The position numbers and the translations under genes are program-made. The notes under the pieces were generated by a model. It was given only the letters and a program-made list of their open reading frames with translations, was not told the origin of the DNA and made no database searches. From the NCBI RefSeq assembly GCF_009557455.1, contig NZ_CP045651.1, positions 868,001-932,000 of the forward strand: a stretch of DNA of 64,000 nt, written 5' to 3'. This DNA comes from Alistipes sp. dk3624. GTDB lineage: Bacteria > Bacteroidota > Bacteroidia > Bacteroidales > Rikenellaceae. This document shows, piece after piece, positions 51,993 through 60,393 of the stretch. Positions within the stretch are counted from its first letter, which is position 1. Every line of letters starts with the position of its first letter.

Positions 51993-54968
51993 TCATCCTT
52001 TGCGGATGATGCCTTTGTTTTTGCGGCCGTCGACGTAAATGTACAGCGGCTCCGTAAAACGGACATGCCGCACCAATTCGCTCTCGTAGACGGCTTGTTC
52101 GCCGTCCAACTGAGCCGCGTCGAACGCTCCGTCGCCGAGGAACGGGCTGATGGTCATGTAGCCGACGCCGAACGACGTGAGGTTCTGGAAAAAATGGGTC
52201 CCTTGACTCGGTTCGACGCGGAAATTTTCGAGCCCGCACTCGACGATCACTTTCGCTTCCGAAATCGCGGTCCACTTGACCGGAATGCCGAGCCACGGGT
52301 CGCTCGACCCCCAGCGTCCGGGACCGATCAGCACGTAGGAACGCTTTTCTGCGCGCATCCGGTTGTTCAGCGCGCCGATCTCGTCGGCGATCTGCTGCGT
52401 GCGCGCCGAATCGAACGCCTCGTTGCGAATATAAACCACGTCGCATACGTCGCCGATCGCGCCGAGCCCGAGAGCGTGTTCGGCATAGACCAGCGCGCCG
52501 TCGGGGGATACCTCCGACCAGTCGAGCGAAACGTTCGACTGCGTATCGACGATCGGACGTATCTGCAGGAAATTGAACACGCAATCCGTGCCGTACGGCA
52601 CGTCCATATCGACGGCAAACTCCATTTCGATCGGGCAACGCATCTCTTTTTCGCCCATTTCGAGCAGGTCGCAGACGATCTGCGCCAGCGGGATCGTATC
52701 GTATTTCAGGATTCGCGAGAAGGTGACGATCTTGCGCCCGTCTTCGAACGTACTGTCCGTAATGCGTTGATTCTGCATATCCCAGGTCGAAGCGACATGA
52801 CGCATGTTGCGAAAATGCTTCGCCTTGTTGATCTCGAAACGCTGCAGGTTCACCGCGTCGTCGATCGACGTTTTGAACTCTTCGGGCTTCAAGTTCAACG
52901 CATACATCTCGCGCTGCGTCTCGCTCAACGCCAGTTCGGGCGTCGAAAGTTGCAATACGTTTTTCGGATAACGGGGCGAAAAGCGGAGCGTCTGACCGCC
53001 GTCGACAACCAGCTTGCCGAGCCCGAACGCGAGGTTCACGATACCGTCCTGCGGCTTCTCGTCGCCGATCGGATAAAAATTCAGCGAACGGGCCACGCCG
53101 GAAATCGTCGGAAAGAAATACCCGCTGTCGGCCGTCCCGCACACCTCCTGGATCACGACGGCCATCTTCTCCTCGCTCAGCAGGTTGGCCGTCGCCTGGA
53201 TATAGGCGCGGCTCGATGCGAAATAGACCGACGCATAAACGCTCTTGATCGCCTTGCCGAGCAGTCGCAGCGTCTGGTCTTCGTTGCTGGTCATCGGAAT
53301 CATATAAGTCGAATAGATACCGGCAAAAGGCTGGTAGTGCGAGTCCTCCAGTTTCGAACTCGACCGCACGGCCAACGGTTTCGACGAGTGGCGGATGAAG
53401 ATTCGCAGGTCGTCGACCAGCGACTCGGGCAGCCGCGAGCTGACGAATTCGGAAAGTATCTCGTCGTCGGAGATATCGGAGTTGATCACGTATTGCAGGC
53501 CGTTCTCGCGGATGAACTCGTCGAAACAGTCGGTGGCGATCACCAGCGTCCGCGGCAGGTAGATCCGCACGCCCTCGTACTTGTCGTAAAAGCGGTACTT
53601 ATGCAGCATACTGTTCATAAAGGCCAGTCCGCGCGCCTTACCGCCGAGCGAACCGTTGCCGATCCGGGCGAAACCGATGTAATTGTCGTACGTGTCGGGG
53701 TCGAAACGCGCCACCACGCCGTATCCCTGCAGGATGCGGTATTCGCGGATCGCCTGCGCGATGAATTCGCGCATCCGGTCGATCGAGTCGAACGAACCGT
53801 TGTGCAGCTTGCGCACCGTCGCCGCCAACGAAAAAAGCCCGCGGGCATACATCCACTTCGACAGCCGGTTGCGTTCGCCGTGATAGAACAGCACCTCCTC
53901 GGGAATCTCCATAACCAACTGTTGCAGATCGCGCAGGTCGCGGGCGCGGCCGATCACGGTTCCCGTCTTCAAATCCTTGAACACGAAATCGCCGAACGAA
54001 AACTCCTCGCCGATGTAGTCGCTCAGTTCGATCAACAGCGTCTTCGAATACTTCGCGATAAAGCCGACGCCCAGTTCCTCGGCCGTCGCGCGCATACTCT
54101 CCTGCGACGATTGCAGCAGGAACGGCATTTGCGGATTATCTTTTTTAATCAGCTTGCAGAGGTCGATTCCCGCATCCAGCTTTTCGCTCGACGCCGGATC
54201 GTCCTTGTGAATAACGAAACCGACGTCGGAAATCACCCCCAGCAGGTTGTTCTTGTATTTTTCATACAGTTCGACCGCCTCCGCGTAGTTCGTCGCCAGC
54301 AGGATCTTCGGCCGGGCGCGCTTGCGCAGCTTTTGCTGCTGCTCGTTGAGCGCCTCCTTCGCGAATTCGCGGCTCTGCTGCAACACCAGCTTGTAGATCG
54401 TCGGCAGGTAGGTCGAATAGTACTTCACCGAGTCTTCGACCAGCAAGATCGACTGCACGCCGACCTGCAGGATGTCGTTGTCGGCGTTCATCCGGTCTTC
54501 GATCAGCTTGATGATCGTCAGGATCAGGTCGGGATTGCCGTGCCAATAGAACGTGTAATCGATGGCCGACGTGTCCTCGTTCTCGATCCGCATCCCGATA
54601 TCGCGCGAAAAATTGGTCAGCAGCACGATCGGAATGTCCGGCTGCTGTTCGCGGATCAGCTTCGACAGGTGGAAAACGTCGATCTCGCCGACATTGAACA
54701 TACTGATTACCAAATCGAATCCTGGATCGTCGCGCAACAATTCGAGCGCTTCGACCGACGAACTGACGCGCCGGAACGACGGCGGATTGCTCAGGTTCAG
54801 ATCGATGTACTCGTTGCTGATCTGCACGTCGATCCGGCCGTCCTCCTCAAGCGTGAACGCATCGTAACTGCTTCCGATCAGCAGTACCTTGCGGATGCGC
54901 CGCCGCATCAGGTTGCCGTAGTCGATCGTCGTGTCGGCCGTGATCCGGCCGATGGTATCCTGTGTCAT
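51993..54968 (-). CDS. Receiver-domain plus PEP-synthase-type ATP-grasp protein
   Basis: The 991-residue protein begins with a receiver-like domain (about 25-150) that lacks the acceptor Asp (LVISMFNVGEID). A second receiver-like part (172-290) keeps acidic residues 178-179 and an Asp at 248 (GVISDVGF). From about 440 it resembles the ATP-grasp part of PEP synthase/PPDK: GNGSLGGKARGLAFMN, PLAVRSSSKLEDS, FAGIYSTYM and, near the end, LIGPGRWGSSDPWLGI. The phosphohistidine and PEP-binding barrel domains are missing, so it cannot be a normal PEP synthase. I start at MTQDTIG (54968), because the -7 promoter element lies at 54992-54999, inside the longer frame. Confidence 0.8.
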   Translation of the reverse strand: MTQDTIGRITADTTIDYGNLMRRRIRKVLLIGSSYDAFTLEEDGRIDVQISNEYIDLNLSNPPSFRRVSSSVEALELLRDDPGFDLVISMFNVGEIDVFHLSKLIREQQPDIPIVLLTNFSRDIGMRIENEDTSAIDYTFYWHGNPDLILTIIKLIEDRMNADNDILQVGVQSILLVEDSVKYYSTYLPTIYKLVLQQSREFAKEALNEQQQKLRKRARPKILLATNYAEAVELYEKYKNNLLGVISDVGFVIHKDDPASSEKLDAGIDLCKLIKKDNPQMPFLLQSSQESMRATAEELGVGFIAKYSKTLLIELSDYIGEEFSFGDFVFKDLKTGTVIGRARDLRDLQQLVMEIPEEVLFYHGERNRLSKWMYARGLFSLAATVRKLHNGSFDSIDRMREFIAQAIREYRILQGYGVVARFDPDTYDNYIGFARIGNGSLGGKARGLAFMNSMLHKYRFYDKYEGVRIYLPRTLVIATDCFDEFIRENGLQYVINSDISDDEILSEFVSSRLPESLVDDLRIFIRHSSKPLAVRSSSKLEDSHYQPFAGIYSTYMIPMTSNEDQTLRLLGKAIKSVYASVYFASSRAYIQATANLLSEEKMAVVIQEVCGTADSGYFFPTISGVARSLNFYPIGDEKPQDGIVNLAFGLGKLVVDGGQTLRFSPRYPKNVLQLSTPELALSETQREMYALNLKPEEFKTSIDDAVNLQRFEINKAKHFRNMRHVASTWDMQNQRITDSTFEDGRKIVTFSRILKYDTIPLAQIVCDLLEMGEKEMRCPIEMEFAVDMDVPYGTDCVFNFLQIRPIVDTQSNVSLDWSEVSPDGALVYAEHALGLGAIGDVCDVVYIRNEAFDSARTQQIADEIGALNNRMRAEKRSYVLIGPGRWGSSDPWLGIPVKWTAISEAKVIVECGLENFRVEPSQGTHFFQNLTSFGVGYMTISPFLGDGAFDAAQLDGEQAVYESELVRHVRFTEPLYIYVDGRKNKGIIRKG

Positions 54969-54991
54969 AATCTTATCCGAATAGTGCGAAA

Positions 54992-54999
54992 CAAACTTA
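54992..54999 (-). promoter_or_regulatory. -7 element for the receiver/ATP-grasp gene
   Basis: TAAGTTTG on the minus strand (TAnnTTTG), 24 nt before the chosen ATG. No TTTG at the ideal distance. Confidence 0.55.
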
Positions 55000-55020
55000 C
55001 GCATTTTTTGGAACTTTTTT

Positions 55021-55028
55021 TACCTTTG
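55021..55028 (+). promoter_or_regulatory. -7 element for the GNAT-like gene
   Basis: A perfect TACCTTTG, 22 nt before the ATG at 55050, back to back with the minus-strand element at 54992-54999. A TTTG at 55007-55010 is too close to be its -33 partner. Confidence 0.6.
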
Positions 55029-55049
55029 CACAAACTATCGAACAACCCT

Positions 55050-56273
55050 ATGGCTAACTATACGCTCGAAGAAGTCACCTCGCGGCGGGCTGCGCGTGAA
55101 TTTCTCGACCTGCCCAAACGGCTTTACCGCGACGAACCGCACTGGATCTGCCCGTTGGACAGCGACATCGAAAACCGGTTCCGCCCGCAGACCAACGAAT
55201 TGCTGCACGACGGCGAAGCGATCCGCTGGATCGCACTCGACGAACGGGGCCGCGCGGTCGGACGCATCGCCGCCTTCTACAACCGCGAGTTGGTCAAAGC
55301 GTCGGAATACCAGCCGACCGGCGGCTGCGGATTTTTCGAATCGATCGACGACCAACGGGTAGCCGACCTGCTTTTCGACGCGGCGCGCGACTGGCTCGCC
55401 GCTCGCGGCCTGGAGGCGATGGACGGCCCGATCAACTTCGGCGACCGCGATTCGTGGTGGGGATTGCTGGTAAAGGGATTCGAATTCACGCCGCTGTACT
55501 GCAACCCGTACAACTTCGAATACTACGTCCGCCTGTTCGAGAATTACGGCTTCCAAAACTATTTCAACCAGCACACCTACCTGCGCGAACTGGCCGAAGG
55601 CCTGTTTCCGGAAAACGTTTACGAACGGGTCAAACGGCTGAAGGAAGAGCCGCGCTACCGGTTCGAGCACATGGACAAGCGCCGGATCGAAAAATACGCC
55701 GACGACTTCCTGGAGGTTTACAACAAAGGATGGGCGGGATTCTCGGGCGTCAAACCGATCGACCGCGAACACGCTTTCGCCCTGCTGAAAAAGATGCGGC
55801 CGATCATCGACGAACACCTGATGTATTTCGCCTACTACGACGACCGGCCGATCGGCTTCTTTTTGATGATTCCCGACCTGAACGGCGTGATCGGGCCGCT
55901 GAAGGGGCGTTTCGGCCTATTGCAGAAATTCCGCTTCCTGTGGCGGTTGAAGGTGACGAAAAAAGCGACGCGCATCTTCGCCCTCATCTTCGGCGTCGTT
56001 CCCGAATTCCAGGGGAAAGGGATCGAATCGGGCATGATCTACACGTTCGAACAGGACGTGGCGAAAAAGATCAAATTCAGGTATAAAAGCCTCGAACTGG
56101 CATGGATCGGCGACTTCAACCCGGTGATGATGCGGATGGTCGAGAATTACGTCTGCGCCCAGAAGCACAAAATGCACACGACTTACCGCTACTTGTTCGA
56201 CCGCACCAAAGAATTCAAACGGGCGCCGCGGATGAACCTGCGCAAACGGGAACCGGCGACGGCGGCCGAATAG
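55050..56273 (+). CDS. GNAT-like acetyltransferase family protein (YghO-type)
   Basis: The 407-residue protein resembles large cytosolic GNAT-like proteins common in Bacteroidota and seen in E. coli YghO: FLDLPKRLYRDEPHWICPLDSDIENRF at the start, GPINFGDRDSWWGLLVKGF in the middle and, in the C-terminal half, a GNAT-like strand-helix pair (GFFLMIPDLNGVIGPLKGRFGLL, then VVPEFQGKGIESGMIYTFEQD, with QGKG as the acetyl-CoA loop). The substrate is unknown. It has its own promoter and is divergent from the receiver/ATP-grasp gene. The long frame that surrounds it upstream is an artefact of that GC-rich gene's opposite strand. Confidence 0.8.
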   Translation: MANYTLEEVTSRRAAREFLDLPKRLYRDEPHWICPLDSDIENRFRPQTNELLHDGEAIRWIALDERGRAVGRIAAFYNRELVKASEYQPTGGCGFFESIDDQRVADLLFDAARDWLAARGLEAMDGPINFGDRDSWWGLLVKGFEFTPLYCNPYNFEYYVRLFENYGFQNYFNQHTYLRELAEGLFPENVYERVKRLKEEPRYRFEHMDKRRIEKYADDFLEVYNKGWAGFSGVKPIDREHAFALLKKMRPIIDEHLMYFAYYDDRPIGFFLMIPDLNGVIGPLKGRFGLLQKFRFLWRLKVTKKATRIFALIFGVVPEFQGKGIESGMIYTFEQDVAKKIKFRYKSLELAWIGDFNPVMMRMVENYVCAQKHKMHTTYRYLFDRTKEFKRAPRMNLRKREPATAAE

Positions 56274-56289
56274 CGCCCGGCCCGGCCGG

Positions 56290-56321
56290 TTTGGAATTCA
56301 GCCGGTAAAGCCTTACCTTTG
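56290..56321 (+). promoter_or_regulatory. Bacteroidota promoter of the cyclophilin gene
   Basis: TTTG (56290-56293), 20 nt, TACCTTTG (56314-56321), 33 nt before the start codon. Both boxes match the consensus. Confidence 0.78.
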
Positions 56322-56354
56322 ACTTGACCAATTACCGATAACAAAAAATAAACC

Positions 56355-56798
56355 ATGACAAAAGGAATCATACATACCGAGAAGGGGGATATGACCGTCG
56401 AGTTTTACGACAACGAAACGCCGATCGCGGTGAACAATTTCTGCAAACTGGCCGAATCGGGCTTTTACGACGGGCTGACGTTCCACCGCGTTATTCCCGA
56501 TTTCGTGATCCAGGGCGGCTGTCCGCAGGGAACCGGAGCCGGCGGTCCGGGCTATACGATCAAGTGCGAGACATCGGCGGGCAAACAGTATCACGACCGG
56601 GGCGTACTGTCGATGGCGCATCGCGGCAAGGACACCGGCGGATCGCAGTTTTTCATCTGCATGAACCGCACGAATACGGCGCACCTGGACGGCGTGCACA
56701 CCTGTTTCGGCCGCGTGGTCGAAGGGCTCGACGTGATCGACCAGATCCGCCAGGGCGACCTGATTCTGAACATCGAAATCTTTAAAGACCAAGCGTAA
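56355..56798 (+). CDS. Cyclophilin-type peptidyl-prolyl cis-trans isomerase
   Basis: The 147-residue single-domain cyclophilin lacks a signal peptide, so it is cytoplasmic (PpiB-like). Active-site motifs are FHRVIPDFVIQGGCPQGTGAGGPGYTIKCE (catalytic Arg in FHRV), LSMAHRGKDTGGSQFFICM and LDGVHTCFGRVVEGLDVID. It speeds prolyl bond rotation during folding. Its stop and the start of the DUF3127 gene overlap by one base (TAATG). Confidence 0.94.
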   Translation: MTKGIIHTEKGDMTVEFYDNETPIAVNNFCKLAESGFYDGLTFHRVIPDFVIQGGCPQGTGAGGPGYTIKCETSAGKQYHDRGVLSMAHRGKDTGGSQFFICMNRTNTAHLDGVHTCFGRVVEGLDVIDQIRQGDLILNIEIFKDQA

Positions 56799-57184
56799 TG
56801 GAATTCGAAGGAACCGTATGGCGGGTACTTCCGCTCGTCAAGGGAACGAGCGCCCGCGGCGAATGGATGAAACAAGAGGTGGTATTCGAACTGCCCGGCG
56901 AGTTCAACCGCAAACTGTGCGTCGGGTTCTGGGGCGACAAGGCGCAGGAAGCCGGCACGCTGCAACCGGGCGAATCGGTCGCCGTTTCGGCCAACGTCGA
57001 ATCGCGCGAATACAACGGCCGCTGGTTTACCGAAGCGCGCGCGTGGAGAATCACCCGCAAAGCGGCCCAGCAACCGCAGCCGCAGGCTCCGGTAGCCGAC
57101 GGGCTGCCGCCGATGGACGCATTCGCTTCCGACGAACCGGCCTCGACGAGTTCGTCCGCCGAAGTAGACGACCTGCCGTTCTAA
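56798..57184 (+). CDS. DUF3127 OB-fold protein with SSB-like acidic tail
   Basis: The 128-residue protein has an N-terminal OB-fold-like domain (about 1-88; EFEGTVWRVLPLVKGTSARGEWMKQEVVFEL and REYNGRWFTEARAWRI), matching the DUF3127 family of Bacteroidota. A Gln/Pro-rich disordered linker follows, ending SSSAEVDDLPF. That ending is nearly the DDIPF tip with which bacterial single-stranded DNA-binding protein recruits repair and replication proteins. A role in single-stranded DNA metabolism is therefore inferred. It is coupled to the cyclophilin gene and followed by a strong terminator. Confidence 0.85.
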   Translation: MEFEGTVWRVLPLVKGTSARGEWMKQEVVFELPGEFNRKLCVGFWGDKAQEAGTLQPGESVAVSANVESREYNGRWFTEARAWRITRKAAQQPQPQAPVADGLPPMDAFASDEPASTSSSAEVDDLPF

Positions 57185-57210
57185 ACGCAACGAGGTTAGA
57201 ACAGATAAAA

Positions 57211-57241
57211 AGCCGTTCTCCGATTGGAGAGCGGCTTTTTT
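57211..57241 (+). terminator. Rho-independent terminator after DUF3127 gene
   Basis: AGCCGTTCTCC and GGAGAGCGGCT (one G-T pair) around a 4-nt loop, followed by a six-T run, 27 nt after the stop. Confidence 0.9.
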
Positions 57242-57506
57242 GCGAAACATGCGGACCAATCCCGGAACCATTTTCTCGTCCGGCGATAACAACCGCCGTC
57301 GCACGGATACTATAAGAAATACTATTCCACCCTAAAAAACACATTTTAACATCTTTTTACGCCATAATTAATTGATTTCTCCTTGTTTTTCCATATATTG
57401 ATCCAAATTATATAAAAAAGGAGGTGTATATGACATAAAACCATTATATGCAGGAACAAAGGAATATCCACTGTTATTTATTATCTAAAATTCAAATTCA
57501 AAATCA
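57242..57506. other. AT-rich region before the metallopeptidase locus
   Basis: No gene is seen here. Composition drops to strongly AT-rich from about 57340. A classic Shine-Dalgarno-like AAGGAGGTG (57418-57426) stands just before ATGACATAA, a two-codon ORF. This is unusual because Bacteroidota rarely use such sequences; it may be chance. No TAnnTTTG promoter was recognised for the gene at 57507. Confidence 0.45.
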
Positions 57507-59096
57507 ATGAATCAAAAAAAATGGCGATTAAGCTGTATAATCGCACTTATTTTTATTTGCAGTTGCCAGAGCGATCCGTATGATAATGCAGAATTTCCAA
57601 GCGCAACGAACTCTTCTTCAAAATTCTCCCCCCAAGAGGCCCGTTCCTATTTCGAACGAACCGCAGAAGATTTGCGGGCGGTCTCGTTTCGACACACGCA
57701 CCCCATGCAGACAAAATCGTCGATTTGCGAACAACCGGAGTCTCAGGAGGTATTTACGCCTTTATGGAACGACCTGAGGCAAACGGACGAAAACGACCTT
57801 TGCGTCACAATGGAGATTCCGTTGGAAACGAGAGGCGGACCTTTGCTGGGCTGGTGCGAGTCGCATCTGACGGGCGATCGACCAGGCGGCGTTTCGCCGG
57901 TAGCGATCACCAGCAACCTGGTGATCAAAAAAAACATCGAAACCGACGACATTTTTTATTTTGTGGCTACCTTTATACCCGACCCGACATGCGCTCGGGA
58001 ACGCAAGGGTCAAAAACATCCTTATCGGTTTATGATGGATCGGCAATACAGCGGATACGTAGTGATTTCCGACGTGACGGGCGAATATGTTACGGCTTTT
58101 TTACACCGGAACGGATCGCACTGCCAGGTACATCTCCGTATTCCCGAGTCAGAGCAACCGACGGATTCGTCCGAAGTGACCGACCGGCTGCGCCTGGCAA
58201 CCCCGGGGGCGGAACTGATGACCCGGAGCGCGGACTCAGAGCAGGACGAAACGCGTTACTATTGCGCCTATTGTAACTGGCAGATCGTAAACGGCTCCTG
58301 CCCGAATCCGAACTGCAAACCGGTGGAAGTCGTAGCCTGCCCTGTCTGCCACAGTCAGGAGTGCGTCTGTTGCCCGGTCTGCAAAAGCTATCCGTGCAAA
58401 TGTAACCCGAAGACGTGCACCAATGCGAATTGTCCTTACGGCGGATATTGCAACGGACTGTGCTCGACGGGCAGCGGAGGCGGCACCGGAGGGGGAGGCA
58501 GCACCGGAGGGGGTACCACCGGAGGAGGTGGAACTCCCGGAGGGAACATAACGCCGCAATCGTTCAGTTGGAAACCGGGAACTCCGTATCCGACGGTGTC
58601 AACCACCTATGTCCGGTGGAAAAATTTGTTTAATAATGCTCAGACGACTCTCGATTTTCGACTGATTTATATCAACTCGGCCATCGTAGACGATAAATTT
58701 ATCATCCGCAACTTCAAATATCCCTCGAACATCGGATATGTAACAAAAGATCCATATTCGGGAAAATGGTATATAGACCTGGACGCGTCTCAGATCCCGC
58801 AGGGAACTTTTGCGGAGCAACTCATTATGGTGCATGAGTTGTATCATCTTCATCTGTATTTGAAAGCCGGTGTGACAAAACCAACTTCTTCCGACAATGA
58901 TGACCATCATCGACAAATGGTCGAAGACGGAATTTATGTCGAATGGCTAAAAAAAATGTTTCCGGGGCGGCCAAATGATGAATATGATCTGATGAAATAT
59001 GCAGGAACCATAAATTCTCCTATATTTCAAAATCAGCAGAAAAAGAAACAAAATAAAATAAAGAAGTTTTTTCAAAATTCAAACATCATTTACTAA
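57507..59096 (+). CDS. Secreted Cys-rich lipoprotein with HExxH metallopeptidase motif
   Basis: The 529-residue product has a lipoprotein signal (IIALIFICSC, Cys18 or Cys20), a polar domain of about 200 residues (36-240) and a cysteine-rich block (253-319) with many CxxC pairs like stacked zinc ribbons (YYCAYCNW, ACPVCHS, CCPVCKSYPC). A Gly/Ser/Thr linker (320-347) leads to a C-terminal domain with HELYHLH at 443-449. HExxH is the zinc-site motif of many metallopeptidases; candidate third ligands are His467, His468 or Glu473. The Lys-rich C-terminus is odd. I do not recognise a named family. Three paralogous exported genes follow within 22-50 nt to 92 nt of each other, suggesting an effector with partner or immunity proteins. 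Confidence 0.72.
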   Translation: MNQKKWRLSCIIALIFICSCQSDPYDNAEFPSATNSSSKFSPQEARSYFERTAEDLRAVSFRHTHPMQTKSSICEQPESQEVFTPLWNDLRQTDENDLCVTMEIPLETRGGPLLGWCESHLTGDRPGGVSPVAITSNLVIKKNIETDDIFYFVATFIPDPTCARERKGQKHPYRFMMDRQYSGYVVISDVTGEYVTAFLHRNGSHCQVHLRIPESEQPTDSSEVTDRLRLATPGAELMTRSADSEQDETRYYCAYCNWQIVNGSCPNPNCKPVEVVACPVCHSQECVCCPVCKSYPCKCNPKTCTNANCPYGGYCNGLCSTGSGGGTGGGGSTGGGTTGGGGTPGGNITPQSFSWKPGTPYPTVSTTYVRWKNLFNNAQTTLDFRLIYINSAIVDDKFIIRNFKYPSNIGYVTKDPYSGKWYIDLDASQIPQGTFAEQLIMVHELYHLHLYLKAGVTKPTSSDNDDHHRQMVEDGIYVEWLKKMFPGRPNDEYDLMKYAGTINSPIFQNQQKKKQNKIKKFFQNSNIIY

Positions 59097-59118
59097 ATTG
59101 AATTAACATTTAATTGCA

Positions 59119-59667
59119 ATGAGACGATTATTAATTTCAACAATTATATTCCTGGCATTTAACAACATACTATATGCCCAACCTCAACTTCGCGCAGGAG
59201 CACAAGATATGTACTTTTTCTGTTCGGCCGTAGCCGAAACAAACGACGGAATTCGAAGAGATGAAGATTTTGAAGATGATAACGATCCTCTTTATGTACA
59301 CCGCCCTATCTTTTTTACGATGTACTCAAAATCGAAAGACATTTACGTTTGCTTCGATCATTACAATTACAATCCGACGGAATTGGCCAAAATTCGTTCG
59401 GTGAATCCGGCAAAAGATCAATTGGAAATTATGATTACGTCGCGTGGTATGCTGAAATTTATCTATGAACTAAAACCCATTACCTTGGAAGACAAACTGG
59501 CCTCGTTCCGTACGAAAGAAGAGGCGTGGACATGGGTGGATTCGGTCAAGGCCACCGGCAAAAGAATTTACATATTGGACTGGAACGACTCTTTTAATCA
59601 AAACGGTAACGGACAGATCAAACTGATCCAAGTAATACCAACCGCTACCAATCGGCCCCTTTACTGA
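59119..59667 (+). CDS. Exported protein, paralog 1 of 3
   Basis: The 182-residue protein has a signal peptide (MRRLLISTIIFLAFNNILYAQ) and no known domain. It shares the whole layout of the next two genes: DNDPLYVHRPIFFTMYSKSKDIYVCFDHYNYNPTELAK, NPAKDQLEIM, ITLEDKLASFRTKEEAWTWVDSVKATGKRIYILDWND and the end KLIQVIPTATNRPLY. It is the most diverged copy. It follows the HExxH lipoprotein by 22 nt, so it is the one most likely co-translated with it. A periplasmic partner, inhibitor or immunity protein is a hypothesis. Confidence 0.7.
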   Translation: MRRLLISTIIFLAFNNILYAQPQLRAGAQDMYFFCSAVAETNDGIRRDEDFEDDNDPLYVHRPIFFTMYSKSKDIYVCFDHYNYNPTELAKIRSVNPAKDQLEIMITSRGMLKFIYELKPITLEDKLASFRTKEEAWTWVDSVKATGKRIYILDWNDSFNQNGNGQIKLIQVIPTATNRPLY

Positions 59668-59691
59668 CAAACGGTAAATTAACTGAAAATT

Positions 59692-59727
59692 ACCGGCGGA
59701 AAGAGTTGTACATTTCCGCCGGTTTCA
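59692..59727 (+). terminator. Terminator-like hairpin after paralog 1
   Basis: An 11-bp perfect stem, ACCGGCGGAAA (59692-59702) and TTTCCGCCGGT (59713-59723), followed by a short T-rich run. The same kind of hairpin recurs after paralogs 2 and 3. Confidence 0.65.
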
Positions 59728-59753
59728 TTAAATTTACCTATATTGTTTCGATT

Positions 59754-60302
59754 ATGAAACTTCTGTTATTATTCGCACTTATTTGTCCGGCCGCACTGAC
59801 GGTATTCGGCGCCGAACCCCAACCGCGTGTCAAGGGCGATGCGATCTATTTCTATTGTACTTCACGCACCGATCCCGACGAAGGCGTCGAAAGAGGAGAA
59901 AATCCGGCAAACGACAATGACCCGCTTTATGTACATAGACCTATCTTTTTTCAGATGGTTTCAAAAACTAAAGATATTTATATTGATTTTGCTTTTTTCA
60001 ACTACAATCCGACCGAATTAAGCAAAACCCGCCCGGTAATCCCGGCGAAAGACCAAATGGAAATCGTCACGGGACCCCGAACCATGCTGCGGTTTATCAA
60101 TACGTTCAACCCGATCACGCTGGAAAACAAATTGGCATCCTTCAAAACGAAAGAAGAATCATGGGCCTGGGTGGATTCGCTTAAAGCAACCGGTAAACAG
60201 ATTTACCTGATCGATTGGAATGATCCGATAAATGGTAGCGGAGGAACAGAACTCAGACTGATCCAGGTAAGGCCTACCCTTACCAACCGTCCGTCTTACT
60301 AA
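59754..60302 (+). CDS. Exported protein, paralog 2 of 3
   Basis: The 182-residue protein has a signal peptide (MKLLLLFALICPAALTVFGAE) followed by PQPRVKGDAIYFYC, then an acidic ERGENPANDNDPLYVHRPIFFQM segment and the shared C-terminal half (PAKDQMEIVTGPRTMLRFIN, ITLENKLASFKTKEESWAWVDSLKATGKQIYLIDWND). ATG 59754 is used, because the frame upstream runs into the hairpin. Its C-terminal half is nearly identical at the DNA level to that of paralog 3. The gene is AT-richer than the genome average. Confidence 0.7.
   Translation: MKLLLLFALICPAALTVFGAEPQPRVKGDAIYFYCTSRTDPDEGVERGENPANDNDPLYVHRPIFFQMVSKTKDIYIDFAFFNYNPTELSKTRPVIPAKDQMEIVTGPRTMLRFINTFNPITLENKLASFKTKEESWAWVDSLKATGKQIYLIDWNDPINGSGGTELRLIQVRPTLTNRPSY
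60021..60268 (+). repeat. Direct repeat, copy A (inside paralog 2)
   Basis: A 248-nt segment aligns without gaps to 60664-60911 (constant offset of 643). Long runs are identical and the scattered differences are mostly at third codon positions. It covers the C-terminal half of the protein. Confidence 0.85.
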
Positions 60303-60326
60303 CAAATTAAATACTAAATGATAACT

Positions 60327-60362
60327 ATCGGCAGAAAGGTGCGATTCTTTCTGCCGATTTTC
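60327..60362 (+). terminator. Terminator hairpin after paralog 2
   Basis: A 12-bp perfect stem, ATCGGCAGAAAG and CTTTCTGCCGAT around 8 nt, followed by TTTTC, 24 nt past the stop. Confidence 0.78.
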
Positions 60363-60393
60363 ATTATATTTACAAAAACGAGCCTGTCGAATT

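Noticed and set aside
51879-55049. More than 1000 plus-strand codons leading into the GNAT-like gene
   Set aside because: This part mirrors the receiver/ATP-grasp gene on the minus strand and has no protein-like motifs. The GNAT-like protein has its own promoter and ATG at 55050.
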